A stretch of DNA of 64,000 bases from Catellatospora bangladeshensis. Lineage in GTDB: Bacteria; Actinomycetota; Actinomycetes; Mycobacteriales; Micromonosporaceae. Both the position numbers and the translations under genes were made by a program. This document shows positions 1-7,704 of this stretch, piece after piece. The first letter of the stretch is position 1, and each line of letters begins with the position of its first letter. The DNA is taken from the NCBI RefSeq assembly GCF_016862575.1, contig NZ_BONF01000040.1, positions 61,944 to 125,943 of the forward strand. The letters run 5' to 3'. A model generated the notes under the pieces. That model was not told where the DNA came from. It made no database searches and was given only the letters and a program-made list of their open reading frames with translations.

Positions 1-98
1 CTGCCTGTGTTAGACCCGCGAGGTCTATCTCGATCGCGATGCGGGACCCGGGGTCGGTAGCATTGGCGGGTTCGGTGATCGAGGAGAGGAGGGCCGTC

Positions 99-575
99 AT
101 GCCGCGGGAGAAGGGGCGCAAGGTCATCGCGTCCAACCGCAAGGCGTACCACGACTACACCATCCTCGAGACGTTCGAGGCCGGCATCGCCCTGATGGGC
201 ACCGAGGTGAAGTCGCTGCGCGCGGGGCGCGCGTCGCTGGTCGACGCGTTCGGCCAGGAACGCGACGGCGAGATCTACCTGCACCAGCTGCACATCCCGG
301 AGTACGCCATGGGCACGTGGACCAACCACGCCCCGCGGCGCACCCGCAAGCTGCTGCTCAAGCACAAGGAGATCGTGCAGCTGCTCACCAAGACCCGCGA
401 GGGCGGCCTGACCATGGTGCCGCTGTCCATGTACTTCAAGGACGGCTGGGCCAAGGTCGAGCTGGGGCTGGCCAAGGGCAAGAAGACCTACGACAAGCGG
501 CAGGACATCGCCAAGCGCGACTCGGACCGCGAGATCCAGCGTGAGCTGGGCCGCCGTGCCAAGGGGATCCGCTGA
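99..575 (+). CDS. smpB: SsrA-binding protein SmpB
   Basis: SmpB binds tmRNA and brings it to stalled ribosomes for trans-translation. The 158-residue product has the family N-terminus (residues K-V-I-A-S-N-R-K-A near position 8), the G-T-E-V-K-S-L-R segment near residue 38 and a basic tail ending in K-R-D-S-D-R-E and R-R-A-K-G-I-R, as expected for SmpB. An in-frame ATG lies upstream at 39, but ATG 99 is preferred because AGGAGG at 87-92 sits six bases before it. A possible -10 element TAGCAT is at 58-63. The tmRNA partner gene lies about 3.3 kb downstream on the same strand. Confidence 0.97.
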   Translation: MPREKGRKVIASNRKAYHDYTILETFEAGIALMGTEVKSLRAGRASLVDAFGQERDGEIYLHQLHIPEYAMGTWTNHAPRRTRKLLLKHKEIVQLLTKTREGGLTMVPLSMYFKDGWAKVELGLAKGKKTYDKRQDIAKRDSDREIQRELGRRAKGIR

Positions 576-650
576 CGGGCGTCCGCCCGGCCGGTTGCAG
601 TCGGATGGCCGATCGCGCACGGGTGACCCGTGCCGGTAGCCTCGCCGAAC

Positions 651-1397
651 GTGAGCAAGCATCGGCTTCGTGAGGACGACGAGACCACCCTGCTGCCCCG
701 TGCGGTCGAGGAACCGGCGGCCGCGGAGCCGGTGGCGGAGGACCACCCGGAGCGGCCCTCGCGGCGCGCGCCGGTCGTGATCGCGGTCGTGACCACCGGG
801 CTGCTGCTGTCCGGCGCGGCGGCGTGGGCGCTGGCCAAGCCCGCCCCGAACGCGCCCACGGTGGCCCTGCCCGAGATCCTGGCGTCCACGCCGGGCGCCG
901 GGTTCGTGGACGGCTTCGGGGTGGTCACGCCGAGCCCGACCCACCTGGCCTCGCTCGCGCCGGCCCAGCCGCCGGCGAGTCCCACGGCCACGTCCGGCGC
1001 GTCTGCCTCGGCCGGCCCCAGCCCGGCCGTGCCGAGCCCGTCGCGCACCACCGTCGGCGCACCCCCCGGAGCGCCCCCACCGGGTGGAGCGCCGGTCGCC
1101 GGGGTGTACGACGCCGACACCTGGCCGGGCGGGTACGTGGTCAGCGTGCAGGTGCGCAACACGGGCAGTGAGCCGCTGCAGTGGACGGTGCGGATCCAGC
1201 TGCCCGCGGGCGCCACCGTGACCGGCGACTGGGAGGCCGATCGCGCCACGCAGGACGGCTGGTGGGTGTTCACCCCGGACCGGGGACCGCTCGCGCCGGG
1301 CGCGACGTACGTCTTCGGGTTCATCGGCCAGCGCGGCTCAGGCGCTGACTTCAAGGTGACCTGCACCGTGAACGGGACGGTCTGCCAAGCCGCCTGA
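651..1397 (+). CDS. Membrane-anchored protein with CBM2-like ectodomain
   Basis: A 248-residue single-pass protein. An acidic cytosolic stretch of about 45 residues is followed by one membrane helix (about residues 46-66), a Pro/Ala/Ser/Thr-rich linker, and a C-terminal domain of about 100 residues resembling a family 2 carbohydrate-binding module (G-G-Y-V-V-S-V-Q-V, a T-G-x-W motif, then C-T-V-N-G-T-V-C). The two cysteines lie eight apart near the C-terminus, as in the two following genes. GTG 651 is chosen because TAGCCT at 637-642 fits a leaderless promoter; GTG 630 is an alternative. No function is known; binding of a polysaccharide or of its own cell wall is inference. Confidence 0.8.
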   Translation: MSKHRLREDDETTLLPRAVEEPAAAEPVAEDHPERPSRRAPVVIAVVTTGLLLSGAAAWALAKPAPNAPTVALPEILASTPGAGFVDGFGVVTPSPTHLASLAPAQPPASPTATSGASASAGPSPAVPSPSRTTVGAPPGAPPPGGAPVAGVYDADTWPGGYVVSVQVRNTGSEPLQWTVRIQLPAGATVTGDWEADRATQDGWWVFTPDRGPLAPGATYVFGFIGQRGSGADFKVTCTVNGTVCQAA

Positions 1398-1461
1398 CAG
1401 GAGCCTTAAACCGGCCCTAAAGCTGGCGGCGCATCGGCCGTACCCGCTCTATATTCGGGCC

Positions 1462-2631
1462 GTGACCGTGCTGCGGCTCGAGGTGACGCTCCCGTTCCCG
1501 GTGGAGCTGGTCTGGCAGGCGCTGACGGACCAGCAGCTGCTCAGCGAGTGGTTCCTGCGGACCGATCTGCGGCCCGAGCCGGGGGGCGTCTTCCGCGCGT
1601 TCCCCACGCCCGGCATCTCCGGGTTCACGGCGCCGTTCGAGATGGACGTGGTCGAGGCGGTCCGGCCGGCCCGGCTCGTCCTGCGCTGGCGCGGTGAGGA
1701 GCTGCACTCCGATGTGGTCTGGGAGCTGTCGGCCGAGGGCGCGGGCTGCCTCCTGCGGGTGAGCCAGGCGGGTTTCCTCGGCATCGCGGGTGAGGCGCGC
1801 CGGGCCGAGCTGCGGCAGGCGTACGAGCTGATGTTCGAGCAGCGGCTGCCCGCGCTGCTGGAGTGGCTGGACGAGGTACAGCCGGCTCCGCCGGTGTCGG
1901 TGCCGGTCGGGCCGCCCGTCTACGTGGCGGACGCCGAGCCGGAGCCGTTCGAGGACCGGCCCCCGAGGCACGGCCTGCTGCGCCGCCTCGGCGGCATGCC
2001 GGGGGACCGCCGCCTGCGCCTGCTCTCCGTCGGGGGTGCGATGGTGCTCACCGTGCTGGCCGTCACCGCGCTGACCACCCTGCTGCTGCGTACGCCGGGC
2101 CCGTCGGCCGGGGCGCCGGGGCGCGGCCCCGGCGGCGGAGTGCAGGCGGGCGATCCGGACGCCTCGGCTCCGCCCACGGCCCAGGCGTGGCCGACGGCTT
2201 CGGCGTCCCCCACGGCCCCGGCGGCGGGCCCGGTGCCGTCCCCGACCGCCCCGCCGCCCACCAGCGCCCTGCCGCCGTCCTCGGCCGAGGCGGGCAAGAC
2301 GGGGACGAACACGGTCCCCGCGCTGTCGGTCTCCTACCGGACCGTGGAGTCGTTCCCCGGCGGCTACATCGGCGAGATCACGATCCGGCCGGGCCCGGGC
2401 GGGCTGACCGGCTGGACCGCCACCGTGGACCTCCCGGCAGGGGCGCTGGTCACCAGCGCCTGGGACCGGATCGACTTCCGGCAGGACGGCGGCCGCGTCA
2501 CGCTCACCCCGCAGCAGGCGCACCGCAGACTGCCCGCCGGCCGCGACTTCACGTTCGCGTTCCAGGTCGGCGATCAGTCCGGGGCGACCCGCCCCGACGG
2601 CTGCGCCGTGAACAGCACATCCTGCTCCTGA
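1462..2631 (+). CDS. SRPBCC domain / membrane helix / CBM2-like protein (copy 1)
   Basis: A 389-residue protein in three parts. Residues 1-135 form an SRPBCC (AHSA1, START-like) domain recognisable from the P-F-P-V-E-L-V-W-Q-A-L-T start and the S-E-W-F motif; such domains bind hydrophobic ligands and are cytosolic. One membrane helix lies at about residues 190-212. A Pro/Ala/Thr-rich linker then leads to a CBM2-like domain (about 285-389) ending with a Cys-x7-Cys pair. GTG 1462 follows TATATT (1450-1455) by six bases, a leaderless arrangement. The next gene is a paralogue of the same design. Linking an intracellular lipid-type pocket to an extracellular sugar-binding fold is unusual; the role is unknown. 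Confidence 0.85.
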   Translation: MTVLRLEVTLPFPVELVWQALTDQQLLSEWFLRTDLRPEPGGVFRAFPTPGISGFTAPFEMDVVEAVRPARLVLRWRGEELHSDVVWELSAEGAGCLLRVSQAGFLGIAGEARRAELRQAYELMFEQRLPALLEWLDEVQPAPPVSVPVGPPVYVADAEPEPFEDRPPRHGLLRRLGGMPGDRRLRLLSVGGAMVLTVLAVTALTTLLLRTPGPSAGAPGRGPGGGVQAGDPDASAPPTAQAWPTASASPTAPAAGPVPSPTAPPPTSALPPSSAEAGKTGTNTVPALSVSYRTVESFPGGYIGEITIRPGPGGLTGWTATVDLPAGALVTSAWDRIDFRQDGGRVTLTPQQAHRRLPAGRDFTFAFQVGDQSGATRPDGCAVNSTSCS

Positions 2632-2710
2632 CGGGCAACCGACACCCGTCCGGTGCGCATGGTCGAATTCGGGGCTGCCGCCGCCGTCGCGCCGACCCTA
2701 TAGTCGGTCC

Positions 2711-3835
2711 GTGACCGAGCTGCGACTCGACGTCGATCTTCCCCACCCCCGGGCTCGGGTTTGGCGCGCGCTCACCGAGCAGCGGCTGCTGCGCGAGTGG
2801 TTCGTGCCGACGGATCTCGCCCCGCATCCGGGGGAGACGTTCCGCGCGTTCCCGCCACCCGGCCTGGCCGGGCTGGCCACGCCGTTCGACCTCGACGTGG
2901 TGGAGGTGACGGAGCAGCGGCGCCTGGCCATGCACTGGCGCGACGACCACACCCATACCGAGGTGACCTGGGAGCTGGCCGACCACGAGCAGGGCACCCG
3001 GCTGACCCTGCTGCAGGCGGGCTTCTTCGGGGTGGACGGCACCCGGCGCCGCCGCGAGCTGCGCCGGTCATACCAGTTCATGTTCGGCGAGCAGCTGCCG
3101 CTGACGCTGGGCCGGCTGGCCACCGGCGAGGTCGACCTGGGCGGCGTGGTGGCCGACCTGCACACGGCTATCCCGCGGCGGCGCGACGCGGTCCCGCTCG
3201 ACGAGCCGCCGGCGGCGGCCGAGGGCGGCTCCGGGCGGCTGCGGCTGCTCTCGCTGGCCGGTGCCGTGGTGCTGGTGGTGCTGGTGAGCACGGCCGCCGC
3301 GGTCATGATCGGCGGCGGCGCGGACCCCGGACCGGACACCGACGCCGCGCACGGCCTCGACTCGGGAGTGCAGGCGGCCGCGACCGTGCCCGCCGTGACC
3401 GGATCGGGTATGCCCGGACCGGTTGTCTCCGGAGGGACGGCCGCACCGGGCGCCTCGCCGCTGGTGAGCGGCACGCCGCTGCCGGAGGTGACCGGGTCGG
3501 CCGGGGCGGCGGCGCCGCTGGCCGCGTCGTACAAGACGGTCGCGCTGCTCGGCCTGGGCGGCTTCGACACCGAGGTGACCGTGCGCAACCCGGGCCCGGC
3601 CGCCGCCGACCGCTGGACCGTGGTGCTGACCATGCCGGCCGTCAAGACCGTGGAGAACCGCTCCCCGGCGGTGGTCGGCATGGCGCAGTCGGGCACCGAG
3701 GTCACCGTCACACCGCTGGCGTCCCTGGCCGCGGACGGCTCGGTGACGTTCACCATCCGCTTCCCGGCGCTGCTGGCGCTGGGGCAGTCGGTCACCGCGT
3801 GCACGGTCGACGGCATCGCCTGTACGGGGCGTTGA
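2711..3835 (+). CDS. SRPBCC domain / membrane helix / CBM2-like protein (copy 2)
   Basis: A 374-residue paralogue of the preceding gene. The SRPBCC domain spans about residues 1-140 (shared R-E-W-F and F-R-A-F-P motifs), one membrane helix lies at about 178-200, and a linker rich in Gly, Pro and Thr leads to a CBM2-like domain (about 270-374) ending in A-C-T-V-D-G-I-A-C. The aromatic residues of the CBM-like domain are fewer than in classical cellulose binders, so binding to crystalline polysaccharide is doubtful. GTG 2711 follows TATAGT (2699-2704) by six bases, so the transcript is probably leaderless. Each gene of the trio seems to have its own promoter. Confidence 0.85.
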   Translation: MTELRLDVDLPHPRARVWRALTEQRLLREWFVPTDLAPHPGETFRAFPPPGLAGLATPFDLDVVEVTEQRRLAMHWRDDHTHTEVTWELADHEQGTRLTLLQAGFFGVDGTRRRRELRRSYQFMFGEQLPLTLGRLATGEVDLGGVVADLHTAIPRRRDAVPLDEPPAAAEGGSGRLRLLSLAGAVVLVVLVSTAAAVMIGGGADPGPDTDAAHGLDSGVQAAATVPAVTGSGMPGPVVSGGTAAPGASPLVSGTPLPEVTGSAGAAAPLAASYKTVALLGLGGFDTEVTVRNPGPAAADRWTVVLTMPAVKTVENRSPAVVGMAQSGTEVTVTPLASLAADGSVTFTIRFPALLALGQSVTACTVDGIACTGR

Positions 3836-3846
3836 CCGATACCGGA

Positions 3847-3875
3847 ATGACTTCGCCGCGCCCGAGCGTTACTCT
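3847..3875 (+). promoter_or_regulatory. Putative tmRNA promoter
   Basis: ATGACT (3847-3852) and TACTCT (3870-3875) are separated by 17 bases and lie 46 bases before the tmRNA 5' end, which would leave a short 5' leader removed by RNase P. The match is by eye only. Confidence 0.4.
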
Positions 3876-3921
3876 TTATGAGCGCGGTGATCGCCACCGC
3901 GAGTGCGTTCGCGCACGACGA

Positions 3922-4294
3922 GGGGGTGACAGGTTTCGACATCGTACGTTGAGGCAGGAGAAGCGAGCCGAGGAAGCCGACGTTGTCTCGATAATCATCG
4001 TCGGAAAACCATAAGCGCCAACACTTACGTGAAGCGCGACCTCGCTCTCGCCGCCTGAGGCGAGTAGCAGGTCTGTCGGTCTGGGAGTGCCTACGGCCCA
4101 TGTACCGGCATCAGTTAGTAGGCTGGCCGACTCAGTCCCGTCGCGGGGCTGCTGAGGCGAGATCAATCGCGACTGGGCCCGTCACACCGTCTCGCTCACG
4201 TGATCGGTGGGGCCGAGTAGAGGCATAGTGAGCTGCGCTCGGAGAAGCCCTGGCAATGCGGCGATGGACCCGGGTTCGATTCCCGGCACCTCCA
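3922..4294 (+). ncRNA. ssrA: Transfer-messenger RNA (tmRNA)
   Basis: The gene starts with GGGGGTGACAGGTTTCGAC and ends with a T-arm (GGTTCGATTCC) and an acceptor strand CACCTCC that pairs with GGGGGTG; the discriminator is A4294 and CCA is not encoded. The tag frame opens at GCC 4017 and ends at TGA 4056-4058. It encodes A-N-T-Y-V-K-R-D-L-A-L-A-A, whose L-A-L-A-A end is the standard proteolysis signal. The RNA rescues stalled ribosomes together with SmpB. The length of 373 nt is normal for actinobacteria. A strong hairpin terminator follows. Confidence 0.97.
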
Positions 4295-4300
4295 CCTACC

Positions 4301-4336
4301 GAAGGCCCCGATCCCGTCCCCGGGACCGGGGCCTTC
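4301..4336 (+). terminator. Terminator of tmRNA gene
   Basis: A perfect 10-bp stem GAAGGCCCCG / CGGGGCCTTC encloses a 16-base loop and starts seven bases after the tmRNA 3' end. Confidence 0.85.
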
Positions 4337-4371
4337 GTCATGACCAGCCCTTTCTGATCTCGTTGACCGGC

Positions 4372-4385
4372 TGAACGACCGTTCA
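4372..4385. promoter_or_regulatory. Palindromic operator-like site
   Basis: TGAACG-AC-CGTTCA is a perfect inverted repeat in the intergenic region before the small gene at 4468. Sites of this shape are typical of TetR-family repressors. It lies just after a TTGACC hexamer (4363-4368) that could be a -35 box. No TetR gene is present in the window. Confidence 0.4.
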
Positions 4386-4467
4386 AACCTGGGCGAAACT
4401 ATGGACATCGGACGCCGACGGCGTGACCATCGAACGCAAGGACGTTTCGCGGTCCCGGGGGTGACGT

Positions 4468-4734
4468 ATGGCCACCGATCCAATGGACGAGCTGTCGAAC
4501 ACCGTGCTCGGCCCTGCCGGCCGGCTCGGCGACGTGATCGCCGACGCGCCACGGCTGACGCACCGCGTGCAGGCGCTGGAGTCCGACCGGCGGGCGCTGC
4601 TCGACGCGGTGACCTCCCGCCCCGCGGACCGGCACAGCGAGGAGGCGCTGGCGCGCAAGCTGTCCGCCTACCGCCAGCGCAGCGCCGACGTCCTCTACCA
4701 GGCGTACGGCGTCGATCTCGGCGGGGAAACCTGA
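4468..4734 (+). CDS. Small conserved-type protein of unknown function
   Basis: An 88-residue, charged, probably helical cytosolic protein with heptad-like spacing in its middle (R-V-Q-A-L-E-S-D-R-R-A-L-L) that could form a coiled coil. It lacks a signal peptide and membrane segments, and I do not recognise a family. ATG 4468 follows a G-rich stretch (GGGGGTG) that may act as a weak ribosome site. It is followed 25 bases later by the lipoprotein gene, so the two may be cotranscribed. Codon use matches its neighbours. Confidence 0.65.
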   Translation: MATDPMDELSNTVLGPAGRLGDVIADAPRLTHRVQALESDRRALLDAVTSRPADRHSEEALARKLSAYRQRSADVLYQAYGVDLGGET

Positions 4735-4759
4735 GCCCCCCGCGCCGCGTCTGACCGTC

Positions 4760-5764
4760 ATGGCTTCCGCATCCGGTCCCTCGCGGCGCGCCGCGACGGC
4801 TTCCCCCACCCGCCGCCGGCTCCTCCTGCTGGCGCTGCTGCCCGCCCTGCTCGCCACGGGCTGTGGCCGTCCCGCAGGCGACGCCGCAGGCCCCAGTGCC
4901 ACTTCCGCACCCGCCGACGCGGCCGCCGCCTTCGAGCGCCGTGCCGCCCAGGTCGCGCAGCAGTGGCGCGACTCCGGCCTCACCGCCGCCTGGCGTGAGG
5001 GCTTCGTGCCGCTGGCGCCGCTCACCATCGAGCCCGAGCGCGGCTACCCCGACGACGCGGCCAAGATCGCCGCTTCCGCGGGGTGGTATCGGCTGAGCAC
5101 CACGCTGCCGAAGCAGGCCGGGAACGGCTCGGTCGCCTTCCCCGACGGCAGCAGCCTGCCGGTGCCGGTGATCAGCGCCGACGCGGCGTACCGGGCGCTC
5201 GCCCACGGCGGGCAGCCGCAGTGCGATCCCGCGGCCGCGCCCAGCTCCTCCGCCGGCGGCGACGGGTCGGTCTCCGCGCCGGCCGGTCCGTGCGGTGTGC
5301 TGACCGTCACGGCGGCGAAGCTCGGCACGGCTCAGCTGCGCACCAGCCGGGGCCTGGCCACGGTGCCCGCCTGGATCTTCACGGTCAAGGAGATGCCCGA
5401 CCCGATGGTGCGCGTGGCGGTGGCGCCGGAGGCGGTCCGGCCGCTGCCCGAGCTGCCCGTGTCGCCGGTGCCTCAGGAGCAGGACTTCCTGCTGGTCGCG
5501 GCGCAGACGCTGGACCGGGTCGCGGAGCGGACCGTCGCCTACCGGGTCGGCGTCGGCGCCTGCGACAAGGACATCGCGCCGCTGGTCTGGGAGTCGGCCG
5601 ACGTGGTCGTCATCGGCGGCAGCGCCAGCCCGCCGGAAGGCGACCGTGCCTGCGTGGCGATGCTGAAGTTCGCCCCCGTCGAGGTGACCCTGACCAGCCC
5701 GCTCGCCGATCGGGTCATCCTCGACGCGGTCACCGGCCAGCCCGTCACCAAGACCATGCCCTGA
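4760..5764 (+). CDS. Putative secreted lipoprotein
   Basis: A 334-residue protein with a basic N-terminus, a Leu/Ala-rich hydrophobic stretch (residues 20-33) and a lipobox L-A-T-G-C with the lipidation cysteine near residue 35, so it should be anchored to the outer face of the membrane. A Ser/Ala/Pro segment follows. The rest is a mixed alpha/beta body without a family I can name; three cysteines (in the Q-C-D, P-C-G and A-C-D segments) could form disulfides. The gene ends just before a tandem pair of family D repeats. Confidence 0.75.
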   Translation: MASASGPSRRAATASPTRRRLLLLALLPALLATGCGRPAGDAAGPSATSAPADAAAAFERRAAQVAQQWRDSGLTAAWREGFVPLAPLTIEPERGYPDDAAKIAASAGWYRLSTTLPKQAGNGSVAFPDGSSLPVPVISADAAYRALAHGGQPQCDPAAAPSSSAGGDGSVSAPAGPCGVLTVTAAKLGTAQLRTSRGLATVPAWIFTVKEMPDPMVRVAVAPEAVRPLPELPVSPVPQEQDFLLVAAQTLDRVAERTVAYRVGVGACDKDIAPLVWESADVVVIGGSASPPEGDRACVAMLKFAPVEVTLTSPLADRVILDAVTGQPVTKTMP

Positions 5765-5782
5765 CCCGCCACCCGCGGCGGT

Positions 5783-5889
5783 GAAGATCGCGGTCTCGTG
5801 TCGCGTTGTGGGGTCGCGGTCGCCAAGATCGCGGTCTCGTGTCGGAAGCTGTGGTCAGAGCGCAGATCTCGACACGAGACCGCGATCTT
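5783..5889. repeat. Family D palindromic element, copy 1, with a preceding half copy
   Basis: The 65-bp element at 5825-5889 has arms starting AAGATCGCGGTCTCGTGTCG and ending CGCGATCTT. A partial copy of the left arm (GAAGATCGCGGTCTCGTGTC) lies just before it at 5783-5802. It sits between the convergent lipoprotein and nucleosidase genes. Confidence 0.85.
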
Positions 5890-5932
5890 GACGGCGGGAG
5901 CCCCACCGGCCCGGCTCTGTGGCAGGCGCTGG

Positions 5933-6511
5933 TCAGCTGGTGTGCTGCCAGTCGGTGAGCCAGGTGGCGAGGGTACGGGCGCAGGCGTCGACGGACTCGG
6001 CCCAGGTCTGGAAGGCGGTGTCGTCCGCCTCGTCGCTGACGTGCTTGATCATGCGGACGGGCACGCCGTGCTCGGCGGCCGCCGCCGCGACCGCGTACCC
6101 CTCCATGTCCACCAGCCCGGCGTGCTCGGCCAGGCCGGCGCGCAGCGCGGGGTCGGAGACGAAGACGTCGCCGGTGGCCAGCACCGGACCGGACCCGGCC
6201 AGGTCCAGGGGCGCGCCGAAGGTGCGCCCGGTCAGCGCGCGGATCGTCGCCGAGTCGAAGTCGTGCTGGATCACCCGGCTGATCTCGTGGGTGCCGGCCA
6301 GCCCCGGGCGCAGCGCCCCGGCCGTGCCCAGGTTCACGATCTCGCGCGGCAGCGGGCCCGCCGCCAGCACCCGGGTCACCGCAAGCGCCGCGTGCACCTT
6401 GCCGACGCCGGTCAGCAGCACCGGGTGATCCGTGCGCAGGTGCGCCGCCTCCTCCGGCAGCGCCACGACGATCAGCGGCCGGTCGGAGGTCACGGTGCCG
6501 GTGAGTTTCAT
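5933..6511 (-). CDS. Nucleosidase of the PNP/MTA-SAH nucleosidase superfamily
   Basis: A 192-residue cytosolic enzyme of the PNP_UDP_1 fold. The N-terminus holds the G-V-G-K-V-H-A-A motif, residues 60-66 carry N-L-G-T-A-G, and the V-D-M-E-G-Y-A motif near residue 133 supplies the ribose-binding Met-Glu pair seen in MTA/SAH nucleosidases, followed by the H-V-S-D-E-A-D segment with the catalytic Asp. It probably cleaves an N-glycosidic bond of a purine nucleoside; the exact substrate (methylthioadenosine, adenosylhomocysteine or futalosine) cannot be read. It is shorter than canonical MTAN (about 230). ATG 6511 follows TACACT (6524-6519) by seven bases, so it is probably leaderless. Confidence 0.8.
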   Translation of the reverse strand: MKLTGTVTSDRPLIVVALPEEAAHLRTDHPVLLTGVGKVHAALAVTRVLAAGPLPREIVNLGTAGALRPGLAGTHEISRVIQHDFDSATIRALTGRTFGAPLDLAGSGPVLATGDVFVSDPALRAGLAEHAGLVDMEGYAVAAAAAEHGVPVRMIKHVSDEADDTAFQTWAESVDACARTLATWLTDWQHTS

Positions 6512-6662
6512 GCCGGGAAGTGTAGGCGGCGTGTCGGGTTGGTCTCAGACGGTGCGGCACAACCAGGTCAGCGCGGTCGGGTTCACCGAGACGGGGAACT
6601 TTGGCGCAGTTGCCACGCGGAGACCCTGACCGTGCCGCCTCCGGACGGATAGGGTGCCAGAC

Positions 6663-7283
6663 ATGGCGTCGGGAGAGCCGCACATAACGCGGCACGACAA
6701 GGCGGGGAAGGGCACGGGGCGGGACGCGGTGGAGTCACTGACCGGGCACCTGCTGGTTGCCCTGCCCTCGCTGCGAGACCCCAATTTCGAGCGTACGGTC
6801 GTCTTCGTCCTGGCCCACGAGGCGGACGGGGCGCTCGGGGTGGTGCTGAACAGGCCCACCGAGGCGGTGGTCGGGGACATCCTGCCCGGCTGGGAGCCGC
6901 TGCTGCGCGAGCCCGGAGTGCTGTTCGAGGGCGGCCCGGTGGGCACCGACTCGGCGATCTGCGTGGCCCGTGCCCGCGCGGGCGTGGCCGGCTTCGTCGG
7001 CTTCAGCCGGGTGATGGGCCAGATCGGCACCGTGGACCTCAGCCGTGATCCGGCCCGCATCGGCCAGCGGCTGGAGTGCGTGCGGGTCTATCACGGCTAC
7101 GCCGGCTGGGGTGCCGGGCAGCTGGAGCAGGAGATCGAGGAGAACGCCTGGCTGGTGTTCGAGGCGCTGCCCAGCGACCCGTTCCGCACCCAGCCCGAGG
7201 AGCTGTGGTCCCTGGTCCTGCGCCGCCAGGGCGGCATGACCGCCGCGGTGGCCAACTACCCCCCGGACGTCTCCCTCAACTGA
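6663..7283 (+). CDS. YqgE/AlgH family protein (DUF179)
   Basis: A 206-residue cytosolic protein with the family motifs: G-H-L-L-V-A-L-P near residue 27, an F-x-R-T-V-V-F-V strand, the G-V-V-L-N-R-P motif near residue 62, the F-E-G-G-P-V segment and G-Y-A-G-W-G near residue 145. The family is widespread and its biochemical role is unresolved. ATG 6663 is chosen because TAGGGT (6650-6655) lies seven bases before it; the GTG at 6654 lies inside that hexamer. Genes around it are unrelated. Confidence 0.92.
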   Translation: MASGEPHITRHDKAGKGTGRDAVESLTGHLLVALPSLRDPNFERTVVFVLAHEADGALGVVLNRPTEAVVGDILPGWEPLLREPGVLFEGGPVGTDSAICVARARAGVAGFVGFSRVMGQIGTVDLSRDPARIGQRLECVRVYHGYAGWGAGQLEQEIEENAWLVFEALPSDPFRTQPEELWSLVLRRQGGMTAAVANYPPDVSLN

Positions 7284-7300
7284 CCAGCCCACCTCCTGGC

Positions 7301-7326
7301 CGATCATGAACTCAAGTTCATGATCG
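7301..7326. repeat. Minimal family C palindrome
   Basis: A perfect 12-bp inverted repeat CGATCATGAACT with a 2-base centre. The arms match those of the 55-bp family C elements at 21179 and 30497, so this looks like an element that has lost its middle. Confidence 0.75.
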
Positions 7327-7378
7327 ACCGGCGTGGCGGGTGCACAACCTCCTGGTCAACTCGCCGGGATACCCGTTT

Positions 7379-7406
7379 TTGCGAGGGGCCCGGGGCCGTG
7401 TACTAT
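7379..7406 (+). promoter_or_regulatory. Putative promoter of tRNA-Ala
   Basis: TTGCGA (7379-7384) and TACTAT (7401-7406) are 16 bases apart and lie about 50 bases before the tRNA 5' end. Confidence 0.5.
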
Positions 7407-7458
7407 TTCGCAGGTGCCCGGGACACGGAAACGTCAAACGGGGACTTACCAGTAACAA

Positions 7459-7534
7459 GGGGCCGTGGCGCAGCTGGTAGCGCACCACACTGGCAGTGTG
7501 GGGGTCAGGGGTTCGAGTCCCCTCGGCTCCACCA
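7459..7534 (+). tRNA. tRNA-Ala (anticodon GGC)
   Basis: A full cloverleaf: acceptor GGGGCCG pairs with CGGCTCC, the anticodon stem CCACA/TGTGG encloses CTGGCAG giving anticodon GGC, and the T-arm is AGGGG-TTCGAGT-CCCCT. CCA is encoded at 7532-7534. Anticodon GGC reads GCC and GCU alanine codons. A perfect terminator hairpin starts at its last base. Confidence 0.97.
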
Positions 7535-7574
7535 AAGAAAGACGCCCAGGTCGTAGACCTGGGCGTCTTTCTTT
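7534..7574 (+). terminator. Terminator of tRNA-Ala
   Basis: A 19-bp perfect stem (AAAGAAAGACGCCCAGGTC and its complement) with a 3-base loop, ending in a T-rich tract, directly after the tRNA. Confidence 0.92.
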
Positions 7575-7582
7575 GTCCGCCG

Positions 7583-7647
7583 ATGATCGCTGGTTCGTGT
7601 CAGAACCTGTGGTGTGGCCGCACTTTCCGACACGAACCCCCGATCAT
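7583..7647. repeat. Family D palindromic element, copy 2
   Basis: A 65-bp element with end arms ATGATCG and CGATCAT, an inner pair TTCGTGTC/GACACGAA, and the shared centre GAACCTGTGGTGTGGCC. It lies between the tRNA terminator and the secreted protein gene that ends at 7705. Confidence 0.85.
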
Positions 7648-7704
7648 GCGCGGGCCCGCTGCTACGCGGGCGGCCAAGGGCGGGGCCGCCGCGGCGGGCG
7701 CGCG

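Noticed and set aside
630..650. GTG 630 as start of the first CBM2-like protein
   Set aside because: It would precede the TAGCCT -10 hexamer that fits GTG 651 and has no ribosome site.
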